From the NCBI GenBank assembly GCA_963704855.1, contig CAVPHY010000002.1, forward strand, positions 248,001 to 312,000: a stretch of DNA of 64,000 nucleotides, read 5' to 3'. The position numbers and the translations under genes were made by a program. Under the pieces are notes generated by a model. It ran no database searches, was not told where the DNA came from, and saw only the letters and a list, made by a program, of their open reading frames with translations. Below, piece after piece: positions 7,939 to 16,206 of the stretch. The first letter of the stretch is position 1; every line of letters starts with the position of its first letter. This stretch comes from SZUA-36 sp963704855 (lineage in GTDB: Bacteria > Pseudomonadota > Gammaproteobacteria > Xanthomonadales > SZUA-36).

Positions 7939-7980
7939 ATCTTAAGGTAGCTGGCAATGCGGCAAATTGACGCAGATCAA
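7939..7980 (-). promoter_or_regulatory. Putative class II FNR-dependent promoter of the hydrogenase operon
   Basis: Read on the minus strand, TTGATCTGCGTCAA (7967-7980) is followed after exactly 22 bases by TAAGAT (7939-7944). This is the geometry of a class II FNR promoter: box centred near -41.5, then the -10 hexamer. The start would fall near 7932, about 20 bases before the protease ATG. No good -35 hexamer is present, as expected for an activator-dependent promoter. Confidence 0.65.
7967..7980. promoter_or_regulatory. FNR/Anr-type operator
   Basis: The plus strand reads TTGACGCAGATCAA, one mismatch from the FNR consensus TTGAT-N4-ATCAA. FNR and Anr are O2-labile Fe-S regulators of the CRP family that bind such sites in the absence of oxygen. 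It is the only site of this quality I saw between the divergent hydrogenase and hyp operons. A CRP-type regulator with related specificity (for example a Dnr-like protein) cannot be excluded. Confidence 0.72.
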
Positions 7981-8008
7981 TTTATGTTAAAGAAAACTAA
8001 TATAAGGT
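7967..8008 (+). promoter_or_regulatory. Putative class II FNR-dependent promoter of the hyp operon
   Basis: On the plus strand the same FNR box is followed after exactly 22 bases by TAAGGT (8003-8008), mirroring the TAAGAT on the other side. The start would fall near 8015, leaving a leader of about 190 bases before hypC. A perfect TATAAT lies further in at 8055-8060 without a good -35, and could be a second start site. Confidence 0.5.
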
Positions 8009-8208
8009 TTAGCCGTATTGCTGAACCTGTTTACCCGGTTTTGATTTCCTTACCTATAATGGAGGAAGAGCCCACGGGATAATTGTTTCAGACTTATCTG
8101 CGGGACTCGCAGTCGCCTGATTCAAACAGGATTGATTCAGATCATGAGCCGGATTGGGTATATACATTAGGCTAGACAAGCAAATATTTTTAACGGAATG
8201 GAAAAACC

Positions 8209-8487
8209 ATGTGCCTAGGAATACCCATGCAGATTCGTGAGATTAACGGCTTTGTGGCCTCTTGCGAAGCCAAGGGTGTGTATCGCGATGTAAGCCTGTT
8301 CATGTTGCAGGATGAAGCCCTGGAAGTTGATGATTTCATAGTTGTTCACGTAGGTTATGCCATCCAGAAAATCACCCCGCAGGATGCACAGACTGCGTGG
8401 GAATTGTATGACCAGATGCTTGCTGCCGATCAGGCGCCGATTCCGGGGTCAAGCAATGTTAAACAAGACGGTGACAACTGGAGCTGA
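8209..8487 (+). CDS. hypC: HypC hydrogenase maturation chaperone
   Basis: HypC works with HypD in building the Fe(CN)2CO group and delivers it to the large subunit. The essential N-terminal MCLGIP is present, with the functional cysteine at position 2. The 92 residues include a C-terminal tail (about residues 75-92) longer than in many HypC proteins. Its TGA overlaps the hypB start (TGATG), so translation is coupled. It opens the hypC-B-D-F-E operon. Confidence 0.95.
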   Translation: MCLGIPMQIREINGFVASCEAKGVYRDVSLFMLQDEALEVDDFIVVHVGYAIQKITPQDAQTAWELYDQMLAADQAPIPGSSNVKQDGDNWS

Positions 8488-9326
8488 TGATGTGTGATAC
8501 CTGCGGATGCAATATAACACCGGGAAACAAGCACCTGCTGGCGGCCGGCGGCAAACTGGAGAAAACCGCCGACGGACGCGGGGCGATCAGCGTATTGCAT
8601 GACCTGCTGCACGAAAACGATCACACGGCCCTGCACAACCGCGAGCATTTCAACGCCCACGGTGTGGTTGCGATTAACCTGATGTCATCACCGGGTGCCG
8701 GTAAGACATCGCTGCTGGAAGCCACCATCACGGCTCTCGGTGATGAGTTTCGCATTGCGGTTATCGAAGGCGACCTTGAAACCGAGAACGACGCCGAACG
8801 TATTCGTAGCCACGGTGTGACCGCGATCCAGATCACAACCGGCAGTGCCTGCCACCTGGATGCGCACATGGTGCACGACGCCGTACATCAGCTCGATCTG
8901 TCAGGCTTCGATATCGTTTTTATCGAGAATGTCGGCAACCTGGTTTGCCCGGCGAGCTTTGATCTCGGACAACATAAAAACATCGTGCTGTTATCCGTGC
9001 CTGAAGGTGATGACAAGCCGGCAAAGTACCCGGTGATGTTCCGCACCGCGGACATGGTCATGCTCAGCAAGGCTGACCTGTTACCCGTGCTGGATGATTT
9101 CAGCCCTGAACGCGCGGAGAGATACCTGCGAAACCTGGCCAGCCCAGCCCCGCTGATACGTGCGTCTGCCAAGTCCGGTGATGGTTTGAAGAACTGGCTG
9201 CAATGGTTACGCGAAACGGTCCGGCAGGTCCGCCTGGAAATCAAGGCCGCCCCGCCCGTTCAAAAGCACCACCACCATCACGAGCCGCACGGCCCATCCG
9301 GGCACCCCCGACCGCCGAATTCATGA
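8487..9326 (+). CDS. hypB: HypB nickel-inserting GTPase with C-terminal histidine tail
   Basis: HypB is the GTPase that, usually with HypA, inserts nickel into the large subunit. The N terminus has the high-affinity nickel motif CDTCGCN (Cys3, Cys6, Cys8). The P-loop is SSPGAGKTSL (about 67-76), followed by the metal-binding GTPase features IEGDLETEND and TGSACHLDAHM, and the base-recognition stretch LSKADLLP. The last 20 residues carry five consecutive histidines and two more. Histidine-rich stretches in HypB normally follow the N-terminal CxxCGC motif, so this placement is unusual; it may store nickel. The start overlaps hypC and the stop overlaps hypD as ATGA. The tail is coded by DNA that also precedes hypD, and the frame is open throughout. 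Confidence 0.95.
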   Translation: MMCDTCGCNITPGNKHLLAAGGKLEKTADGRGAISVLHDLLHENDHTALHNREHFNAHGVVAINLMSSPGAGKTSLLEATITALGDEFRIAVIEGDLETENDAERIRSHGVTAIQITTGSACHLDAHMVHDAVHQLDLSGFDIVFIENVGNLVCPASFDLGQHKNIVLLSVPEGDDKPAKYPVMFRTADMVMLSKADLLPVLDDFSPERAERYLRNLASPAPLIRASAKSGDGLKNWLQWLRETVRQVRLEIKAAPPVQKHHHHHEPHGPSGHPRPPNS

Positions 9327-10453
9327 CACTCACGGCCAACCAGTGGCTGGAACGTATTCATTCGCTACCGCTTGAGCGCACGGTCAAAATTATGAATGTC
9401 TGCGGTGGTCATGAGCGCTCGATCACCATGGCCGGTCTGCGCAGCACCCTGCCCGCTGCCATCGAGTTGATCCCCGGCCCCGGATGCCCGGTATGTATCT
9501 GCCCGGAAGAGGATGTATACGAGGCTATCCAACTGTCACTGAACGAGAAAATCGTCCTGGTCGCATTCGGTGACATGCTGCGTGTGCCGGTGAATGTAAA
9601 AAAAGGCGAGGTCCGAACACTGGCCGAAGCAAAGGCGCACGGCGCCGATATCCGGCCGATTGCCTCACCGGGTGAGGCGGTTAAAGTTGCGAGGGACAAC
9701 CCGGATTTACCCATCGTATTCTTTGCCGCCGGTTTCGAGACAACCTCGGCACCCGTGGCAGCGATGCTGATCGAAGGCGTGCCGGATAACCTCTTTTTAC
9801 TGTTATCAGGACGTCTGACCTGGCCGGCCGTAGCGATGTTGCTCGACTCCGGCGAAGCCGGTTTCGACGCACTGATCGCCCCCGGCCACGTGGCAACCGT
9901 GATGGGGCCGGAAGAGTGGCAGTTCGTGGTAGACCGGCACCGCATGCCGGCGGCGATTGCGGGCTTCACAAGCCAAAGCCTGCTGGCTGCCATGTATTCG
10001 GTTTTACGGCAGAAAACCGATAATCGCTATTTCCTCGACAACTGTTACCCGGAACTGGTACGTGAGGGTGGTAACCCTGCTGCCCGGAAGCAATTGCAAA
10101 AGGCATTTGATATTGCGGACGCCAACTGGCGCGGGGTTGGTAGCATCCCTCATTCCGGTTATGTCCTGGCCGATCAATACAAACACCACGATGCACGCGG
10201 GCAATTCCCCGGTTACGCCGGTGACGCACGCAAACGCGCCGGGGAAATGCCACCGGGTTGTGATTGCGCAAGCGTGGTTCTCGGCCGCATATACCCCGAC
10301 CAGTGTCGTCTGTACGGCAAGGCCTGCGTGCCGCGCAACCCGATAGGGCCGTGCATGGTATCGGACGAAGGCGCTTGCCGTATCTGGTGGGCCAATGGCC
10401 TGCGGGCTTCCGGCAATGAGAAAAGCAGGCGATCACGCAGCCAGGCTTCCTGA
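9323..10453 (+). CDS. hypD: HypD Fe-S scaffold for Fe(CN)2CO assembly
   Basis: HypD is the Fe-S and thiol scaffold on which, with HypC, the cyanide and CO ligands are attached to iron. The 376-residue protein shows the conserved NVCGGHE (Cys27) and GPGCPVCICP (Cys55, Cys58) motifs. The C-terminal cysteine set binding the 4Fe-4S cluster lies in PPGCDCASV, DQCRLYGKACVPR and IGPCMVSDEGAC. I chose the ATG at 9323, which overlaps the hypB stop; the frame is open 40 codons further upstream but those codons code for no conserved residues. Confidence 0.95.
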   Translation: MTLTANQWLERIHSLPLERTVKIMNVCGGHERSITMAGLRSTLPAAIELIPGPGCPVCICPEEDVYEAIQLSLNEKIVLVAFGDMLRVPVNVKKGEVRTLAEAKAHGADIRPIASPGEAVKVARDNPDLPIVFFAAGFETTSAPVAAMLIEGVPDNLFLLLSGRLTWPAVAMLLDSGEAGFDALIAPGHVATVMGPEEWQFVVDRHRMPAAIAGFTSQSLLAAMYSVLRQKTDNRYFLDNCYPELVREGGNPAARKQLQKAFDIADANWRGVGSIPHSGYVLADQYKHHDARGQFPGYAGDARKRAGEMPPGCDCASVVLGRIYPDQCRLYGKACVPRNPIGPCMVSDEGACRIWWANGLRASGNEKSRRSRSQAS

Positions 10454-10469
10454 TGGCGTCCGGGCTTCA

Positions 10470-12758
10470 ATGAAGGCTTCAGAACCAGGGCAAGCCCGGA
10501 AAATCATTCTGAGCGGTATCGTCCAGGGGGTCGGCTTCCGACCCTATATCTACCGTCATGCCTTGAAACACAAACTGCACGGCTGGGTCCGCAATTCATC
10601 GGGCCGGGTCGAAATCCACGTCCAGGGGCGCCTGCAAGACCTGGATGAATTTACCAATACTCTCATCGCATGTGCACCTGAACTGTCCCGGCCCATACTT
10701 GAGTCCGTCAGTGAAACGAGCTGTTCAGACACCGGCGAATTCCTGATTACTGCAAGCCTGGCAGACAGCGATGCCGATATTCATCTGCCGGCAGACCTGT
10801 TCACCTGCGACGACTGCCTGCAGGAACTGAATGATCCCGGTAACCGCCGCTATCGCTATCCATTCATCAACTGCACTCAATGTGGGCCACGTTATACCTT
10901 GATTGAATCCCTGCCCTATGACCGCCCCAATACCAGCATGTCGGGTTTTGTGCTGTGCGAGGCCTGTCACGCTGAATATGTCAATCCGCTTGACCGGCGC
11001 TACCATGCCGAGCCCGTGGCATGTGAAAAATGCGGGCCGGGCTTAAGCTACTGCGAGGACGGCGAAGCCCTGCAGGCAGGCAATGAAGCTGCGCTGAAGG
11101 CGGCAGTTGCGGCATTGTCCGCGGGGAAAGTACTGGCCATAAAGGGTATCGGTGGCTACCACCTGGTTTGCGACGCCTGCAATGATGATGCCGTCAATCA
11201 ACTGCGGAGAACCAAGCCGCGCCCGCACAAGCCATTGGCGGTGATGTTCCCGGCAGGCCCGGCTGACGGGTTGGCAATACTCAGGCAGTACCTGTTACCG
11301 GATAATGTCGAAGCGGACCTGCTCGAATCACCCGCAAGACCCATCGTACTCGTGAATAAAAAGCCTGGAAGCAGGCTGTCTGAGGCCATCGCCCCGGGTC
11401 TGAATGAAGTCGGCGCCATGTTGCCGTACAGCCCGCTTCACCACATGCTGCTCCATGACTTCGGCGCGCCACTGGTGGCAAGTTCAGCCAACATCAGCGG
11501 TGAGCCCGTATTGACTGACAACCGGGATATCGAAAAACGCCTGGCACATGTTGCCAATGCCTTCCTGCACCATGACAGGGCCATCGCAAGACCCGCGGAC
11601 GACCCGGTGTTCCGTATTATCAACGGCCAGCCGAGAGCCATCCGCCAGGGTCGCGGTCTTGCACCGGTGGAACTCGAATTACCCTTCAGGCTTGATCGAC
11701 CTGTTTTGGCCGTGGGCGCCCAGATGAAGAACACCGTTGCCCTGGGCTGGGATAAGCGGGTGGTGGTCTCACCACATATCGGGGAACTGGACAGCCTGCG
11801 CAGTTTGCAAACCTTCGAACGGTGTATCGGTGATCTCGAGGCGCTTTACCAGGTCAGGGCGGAATTCCTGGTCTGCGATGCACACCCAGGTTACAGCGCG
11901 AGCCGTTGGGCGCGGCGGCAGGGATTGCCGGTCCTGGATGTTTACCACCATTATGCGCATGCCTCTGCCGTGTACGCCGAAGCCCTGGCAAACGATGGTG
12001 ACCTTGATAACATGCTGGTGTTCACATGGGATGGTGTCGGCCTGGGACCGGATGGCACACTCTGGGGCGGCGAGACCCTCGCGGGCAAGCCCGGTCAATG
12101 GCGGCGCGTGGCAAGATTCCGGTCTTTCAAATTACCCGGCGGCGAGCGTGCCGGGCGCGAACCGTGGCGCAGTGCGGCGGCTGTTTGCTGGGAATCAGAT
12201 CAGGAATGCCAGCTTGAGGAAGCTTCTGACCCGTTGCTATACAGTTTCTGGCAGCAAGGGAAAAATGCACCGCGCACTACGGCTGCCGGGCGCCTGTTCG
12301 ATGCCGCGGCCGCACTTTGCGATGTGTGTACGCATGCCAGTTACGAGGGCCAGGGACCCATGCAGTTTGAAGCCCTGGCAGCCCGCTGTGATGGCTTTGA
12401 TCATCACCACCTGTCCAGGCTGGGGCTAGCCCGGGTGGATGATGTTTACATCGCTGACTGGGCACCATTGATACCCATGCTGATGGACAGTTCAACTCCG
12501 CTGGCAGAACGCGCTGCTCATTTTCACTTTTCGATGGCGGATTCGCTGCTGCAGCAGGCCAAGCAGGTACGGGCGGACACCCGCATCAACAAGGTTGGCC
12601 TTGCCGGCGGTGTCTTCCAGAACCGCGTGTTAAGCGAAAGATGTATCGCTGAGCTTGGCAGCAACGGTTTCGAAGTAACATTGCCTTTACGGGTGCCGGT
12701 CAATGACGCCGGTATCAGCTTCGGGCAGATCGTCGAATACGCATACAAGGACGGATAA
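10470..12758 (+). CDS. hypF: HypF carbamoyltransferase
   Basis: HypF converts carbamoyl phosphate into the thiocarbamate on HypE that becomes the cyanide ligands. Domains in order: acylphosphatase (GIVQGVGFRPYIYRH, residues 10-100), two zinc-finger motifs (CDDCLQEL...NCTQCGPRY and CEACHAEY...CEKCGPG, about 110-190), a YrdC-like domain (KGIGGYHLVCDA, about 205-390) and a Kae1-like C-terminal domain with VYHHYAHASAV and FTWDGVGLGPDG. The 762-residue length from the ATG at 10470 is normal; the frame is open back to 10395 inside hypD, so an earlier start is possible. It begins 16 bases after hypD. Confidence 0.94.
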   Translation: MKASEPGQARKIILSGIVQGVGFRPYIYRHALKHKLHGWVRNSSGRVEIHVQGRLQDLDEFTNTLIACAPELSRPILESVSETSCSDTGEFLITASLADSDADIHLPADLFTCDDCLQELNDPGNRRYRYPFINCTQCGPRYTLIESLPYDRPNTSMSGFVLCEACHAEYVNPLDRRYHAEPVACEKCGPGLSYCEDGEALQAGNEAALKAAVAALSAGKVLAIKGIGGYHLVCDACNDDAVNQLRRTKPRPHKPLAVMFPAGPADGLAILRQYLLPDNVEADLLESPARPIVLVNKKPGSRLSEAIAPGLNEVGAMLPYSPLHHMLLHDFGAPLVASSANISGEPVLTDNRDIEKRLAHVANAFLHHDRAIARPADDPVFRIINGQPRAIRQGRGLAPVELELPFRLDRPVLAVGAQMKNTVALGWDKRVVVSPHIGELDSLRSLQTFERCIGDLEALYQVRAEFLVCDAHPGYSASRWARRQGLPVLDVYHHYAHASAVYAEALANDGDLDNMLVFTWDGVGLGPDGTLWGGETLAGKPGQWRRVARFRSFKLPGGERAGREPWRSAAAVCWESDQECQLEEASDPLLYSFWQQGKNAPRTTAAGRLFDAAAALCDVCTHASYEGQGPMQFEALAARCDGFDHHHLSRLGLARVDDVYIADWAPLIPMLMDSSTPLAERAAHFHFSMADSLLQQAKQVRADTRINKVGLAGGVFQNRVLSERCIAELGSNGFEVTLPLRVPVNDAGISFGQIVEYAYKDG

Positions 12759-12761
12759 AAC

Positions 12762-13766
12762 ATGCAGGATACACACATCACGTTGGCGCACGGTAACGGT
12801 GGCCGCTACATGCGCGAACTCATCGATGAGATTTTTGCCAGGCATCTTGCAAACGACCGTCTGGACGTGCGGGTTGATGCAGCCAGCCTGTCACTGGATT
12901 CACGTGAGGTGGTTTTCACCACCGATGGCTTCACGGTTCAGCCACTGGAGTTCCCCGGTGGTGACATCGGCTCGTTGGCTGTTCACGGCACGGTCAACGA
13001 CCTTGCTGTCGCCGGCGCTACTCCGAAATACCTGGCGCTGAATGCGTTTATCGAAGAAGGCCTCGAGATCGCACAACTGGAGCGCATTATTATCAGCCTT
13101 GCAAACGCCGCCAGGCAGGCAGGTGTCAAGGTGGTGGCAGGTGATACCAAGGTATTGAGACGCGGGGAAGGCGGTGGCCTGTACCTTGCAACCACCGGCA
13201 TCGGCACCCGCAACCCGGGGTTCAGGCTCGGCCTGGAACAGGTGCGTGATGGTGACCGGATACTGGTCAGTGGTCCGGTTGGCGACCATGGAATTTCCGT
13301 TTTACTGGCCCGCGAGCAATTTGGGCTGCGTGGCGACCTGCAGTCCGACTCCGCCAGTGTCCTGCCCCTGACAGCCGTACTCGAGGGAACCGATGGGCTC
13401 AGGTTCATGCGTGACCCGACCCGTGGCGGCCTGGCCACGGTCTGCCATGAGCTTGCACGCATAAGCCAGATGGGTATTCGGATCCTGCAGGCGGACATCC
13501 CGATCAGTGACCCGGTTCAGTCGGTCTGCGACATGCTGGGTTATGACCCCCTGTTCCTCGCCTGTGAAGGCAGGATCGTGGCCATCGTTGACCCGGCGCA
13601 GGCTTCACATGTACTGGAAAAATGGCAATCCATACCCGATGGCAGGAATGCTGCGATCATCGGCAGCATCGATGCCACACTTTCACAGGTTGTTCTTGAG
13701 ACCACACTCGGCGGTGAGCGCATCCTCGAAGAGCTTGAGGATGATCCCCTGCCGCGTATCTGTTGA
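12762..13766 (+). CDS. hypE: HypE carbamoyl dehydratase
   Basis: HypE dehydrates the carbamoyl group received from HypF on its C-terminal cysteine to a thiocyanate, the CN donor for HypCD. The protein has 334 residues, an AIRS/PurM-like fold (HGNGGR at residues 9-14, GDTKVLRRGEGGG, RDPTRGGLATV), and ends with the diagnostic PRIC, the modified Cys334. It begins three bases after hypF and ends the operon. No hypA follows it. Confidence 0.96.
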   Translation: MQDTHITLAHGNGGRYMRELIDEIFARHLANDRLDVRVDAASLSLDSREVVFTTDGFTVQPLEFPGGDIGSLAVHGTVNDLAVAGATPKYLALNAFIEEGLEIAQLERIIISLANAARQAGVKVVAGDTKVLRRGEGGGLYLATTGIGTRNPGFRLGLEQVRDGDRILVSGPVGDHGISVLLAREQFGLRGDLQSDSASVLPLTAVLEGTDGLRFMRDPTRGGLATVCHELARISQMGIRILQADIPISDPVQSVCDMLGYDPLFLACEGRIVAIVDPAQASHVLEKWQSIPDGRNAAIIGSIDATLSQVVLETTLGGERILEELEDDPLPRIC

Positions 13767-13868
13767 GCCAGGTCCCGACGCCCGGGAATCAAATTCCAAG
13801 ACGGCAATTAATCATTGAGGCTACAATGGGGTTTTAGATAATTCAAATACTGGCAGACCACGAACCCC

Positions 13869-15218
13869 ATGAGTCAAATTACCGTAATCCGAAATGCAAA
13901 ACTGGTCAACGAGGGCCAGATCACCGAATCCGACCTGCTGTTAAAGAACGGCCGGATCGAGAAGATTGCAAGGGGCCTGCAAGCCCCGGCAGGCGCCAAT
14001 GTGGTAGATGCCAACGGCAAACACCTGATGCCGGGTATGATCGATGACCAGGTACATTTCCGCGAACCGGGCCTGACCCACAAAGGTGATTTTTACTCGG
14101 AGTCACGCGCCGCCATCGCCGGTGGTGTGACCAGCTACATGGAAATGCCCAATTCAAAACCACCCACCACCAATGCCGAACAACTGCAGTGGAAATACAC
14201 CCGCGCCGCCGAGACTTCGGCTGCCAATTTCGGGTTTTATTTTGGTGCCACCAATGACAATATCGAGGACATCAGGACCCTGGACCCCTCCATGGCCTGT
14301 GGCGTCAAGGTTTTCATGGGCGCATCCACCGGCAATATGCTGGTCGATAATGAATCGACCCTGGCGGCTATTTTCCGCGATTCACCGGTACTGATCGCCA
14401 CCCATTGCGAATCGACACCCATGATCATGGCCAACATCCAACAGGCCACGAAAAAATACGGAAAAAGCATCCCGGTAACCGAGCATGCCAATATACGCAG
14501 CGCCGAGGCCTGTTATGCCTCGAGTGAACTAGCGGTTGCGCTGGCCAACAAGCACCAGGCCCAATTGCACGTGCTGCATATATCCACCGCGCGCGAACTG
14601 GACCTGTTCACAGCGGGCCCCATCCACGGTAAAAACATCACCGCGGAAGCCTGCGTTCATTTTCTGCACTTTGATGATTCGCAATACGGACAGTATGGCA
14701 ACCTGATCAAATGCAACCCCGCGATCAAGAGTGCGGCGGACCAGGCTGCGCTGATCGCCGCCATCAAGGATGGCCGGCTGGATATCATCGCGACCGACCA
14801 CGCACCCCATACTTCCGAGGAAAAAGCTTCAGATGACTACCTGACAGCCCCGTCTGGTCTACCGCTGGTGCAGGAGGTACTGGTCGCGGCACTCGAACTG
14901 GTGCACGACGGCAAACTTGATCTGCATACGGTTGTTCGCGGTGTCACACATAACCCGGCCATACGATTCAGTGTCGTGGAACGCGGTTACATCCGTGAAG
15001 GTTATCATGCGGACCTGGTATTGGTGAACATGGATGGCACAACGGATGTCACCCGTGAGCGGGTGCTGTCACGTTGTGGCTGGTCACCTTTCGAAGGTCG
15101 CCGCTTCCGCAGTAGTATCGATGCGGTCTGGGTTAACGGCGCGCTGGCATTCGATGGCACGAAGGTCATCGAGCATGGTGCCGCCGAACGCCTGCACTTC
15201 AATCATCCACGACGCTAA
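13869..15218 (+). CDS. pyrC: Dihydroorotase (amidohydrolase superfamily)
   Basis: Dihydroorotase closes carbamoyl aspartate to dihydroorotate in pyrimidine synthesis. This is the long, class I-like type (449 residues; E. coli PyrC is about 350). Visible motifs are DDQVHFREPG (60-69), EMPNSKPPT, GVKVFMGASTG with the likely carboxylated lysine, THCES, LHISTAREL and TDHAPHTSEE. The first metal motif reads DxQVH, not the usual DxHxH: glutamine replaces the first histidine. A Bacteroidetes-type subfamily annotated as dihydroorotase has the same DDQVHFREPG, so this looks like a subfamily trait. An allantoinase- or hydantoinase-like activity is a less likely alternative. It follows hypE by 102 bases and is probably a separate unit. 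Confidence 0.86.
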   Translation: MSQITVIRNAKLVNEGQITESDLLLKNGRIEKIARGLQAPAGANVVDANGKHLMPGMIDDQVHFREPGLTHKGDFYSESRAAIAGGVTSYMEMPNSKPPTTNAEQLQWKYTRAAETSAANFGFYFGATNDNIEDIRTLDPSMACGVKVFMGASTGNMLVDNESTLAAIFRDSPVLIATHCESTPMIMANIQQATKKYGKSIPVTEHANIRSAEACYASSELAVALANKHQAQLHVLHISTARELDLFTAGPIHGKNITAEACVHFLHFDDSQYGQYGNLIKCNPAIKSAADQAALIAAIKDGRLDIIATDHAPHTSEEKASDDYLTAPSGLPLVQEVLVAALELVHDGKLDLHTVVRGVTHNPAIRFSVVERGYIREGYHADLVLVNMDGTTDVTRERVLSRCGWSPFEGRRFRSSIDAVWVNGALAFDGTKVIEHGAAERLHFNHPRR

Positions 15219-15299
15219 TAGCGCTTTTTGCTAATAATGAATTCTGCTGTTAACCTGCTTATCTTTTAATTATATCCATTCACCGGGAGAGAAATATCC

Positions 15300-16106
15300 A
15301 TGGGATTTCTGCAAGGAAAACGCGCACTGATCGTTGGTGTTGCCAGCAATCGCTCAATCGCCTGGGGTATTGCCAATGCAATGCACCGGCAGGGTGCTGA
15401 ACTGGCCTTTACCTACCAGACTGAAAAGCTCAAATCACGGGTAGAAAAAGTTGCTGAAGAATGCCAGTCAAATATCATCATCCCCTGTGATGTGGCCTTT
15501 GATGAACAGATCGAGAATACATTTACAGAGCTTCGCAAACACTGGGATTACTACGATATACTCGTGCATGCCGTTGGTTTTGCACCGCGTGAACAGCTGG
15601 TGGGTGATTACATGGATGCGGTAACCCGTGAGGGCTTCCAGGTTGCCCATGACATCAGTTCGTACAGCTTCGTTGCACTGGCCCAGGCCGGTCGCGAGAT
15701 GATGCGTGGCCGCAACGGCGCCCTGTTAACCCTGACCTACATGGGTTCAGTAAGGGCCATGCCCAGTTATAACGTCATGGGTCTTGCCAAGGCAAGCCTC
15801 GAGGCAAATACGCGCTACATGGCGCAGAGCCTCGGGCCTGAAGGCCACCGGGTCAACGCGATCTCCGCCGGGCCGATCAAGACACTCGCGGCGGCCGGTA
15901 TTTCACAGTTCAGAAAAATGCTGGATCACGTCCAGGGGACCGCCCCGTTAAGAAGAACCGTGACCATCGATGACGTGGGCAACGCAGCGGCATTCCTGTG
16001 TTCGGACCTTGCGGCAGGAATCACCGGTGAGATCACCTATGTGGATGCAGGTTACAACATACTGGGTATGGCGGAACTGGGAAGAGACGCTAACCAGGAA
16101 GAGTAA
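15300..16106 (+). CDS. fabI: Enoyl-[acyl-carrier-protein] reductase (NADH)
   Basis: FabI reduces enoyl-ACP in the last step of each fatty-acid elongation cycle and is the triclosan target. The 268-residue protein has the FabI-specific nucleotide-binding loop GVASNRSIAWGIA, the catalytic Tyr147 and Tyr157 with Lys164 (TYMGS and YNVMGLAK), and the ISAGPIKTLAAAGI substrate loop. Spacing matches E. coli Tyr146, Tyr156 and Lys163. A GGGAGAG Shine-Dalgarno precedes the ATG. A strong terminator follows, so fabI is probably monocistronic. Confidence 0.96.
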   Translation: MGFLQGKRALIVGVASNRSIAWGIANAMHRQGAELAFTYQTEKLKSRVEKVAEECQSNIIIPCDVAFDEQIENTFTELRKHWDYYDILVHAVGFAPREQLVGDYMDAVTREGFQVAHDISSYSFVALAQAGREMMRGRNGALLTLTYMGSVRAMPSYNVMGLAKASLEANTRYMAQSLGPEGHRVNAISAGPIKTLAAAGISQFRKMLDHVQGTAPLRRTVTIDDVGNAAAFLCSDLAAGITGEITYVDAGYNILGMAELGRDANQEE

Positions 16107-16125
16107 GTTCTTCCTTAGACCAGAT

Positions 16126-16162
16126 AAAAAAAGGGTGCGTATTCGTTACGCACCCTTTTTTA
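16126..16162 (+). terminator. Rho-independent terminator after fabI (bidirectional)
   Basis: The GGGTGCGTA stem pairs with TACGCACCC around a short loop and is flanked by an A run upstream and a T run downstream. It can therefore stop both fabI on the plus strand and ppiD on the minus strand, which converge here. Confidence 0.88.
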
Positions 16163-16206
16163 TTACCTATCCGGCGCAGTCCGGACCCATCTGATTCTAA
16201 AGCCGG

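Noticed and set aside
7950..7966. Possible sigma54 site (GG and GC elements) upstream of the hydrogenase operon
   Set aside because: The GG-to-GC spacing is wrong for a -24/-12 promoter; the FNR-type arrangement fits better.
11737..12429. Plus-strand frame of 230 codons inside hypF
   Set aside because: It overlaps the Kae1-like domain of hypF in another frame and resembles nothing.
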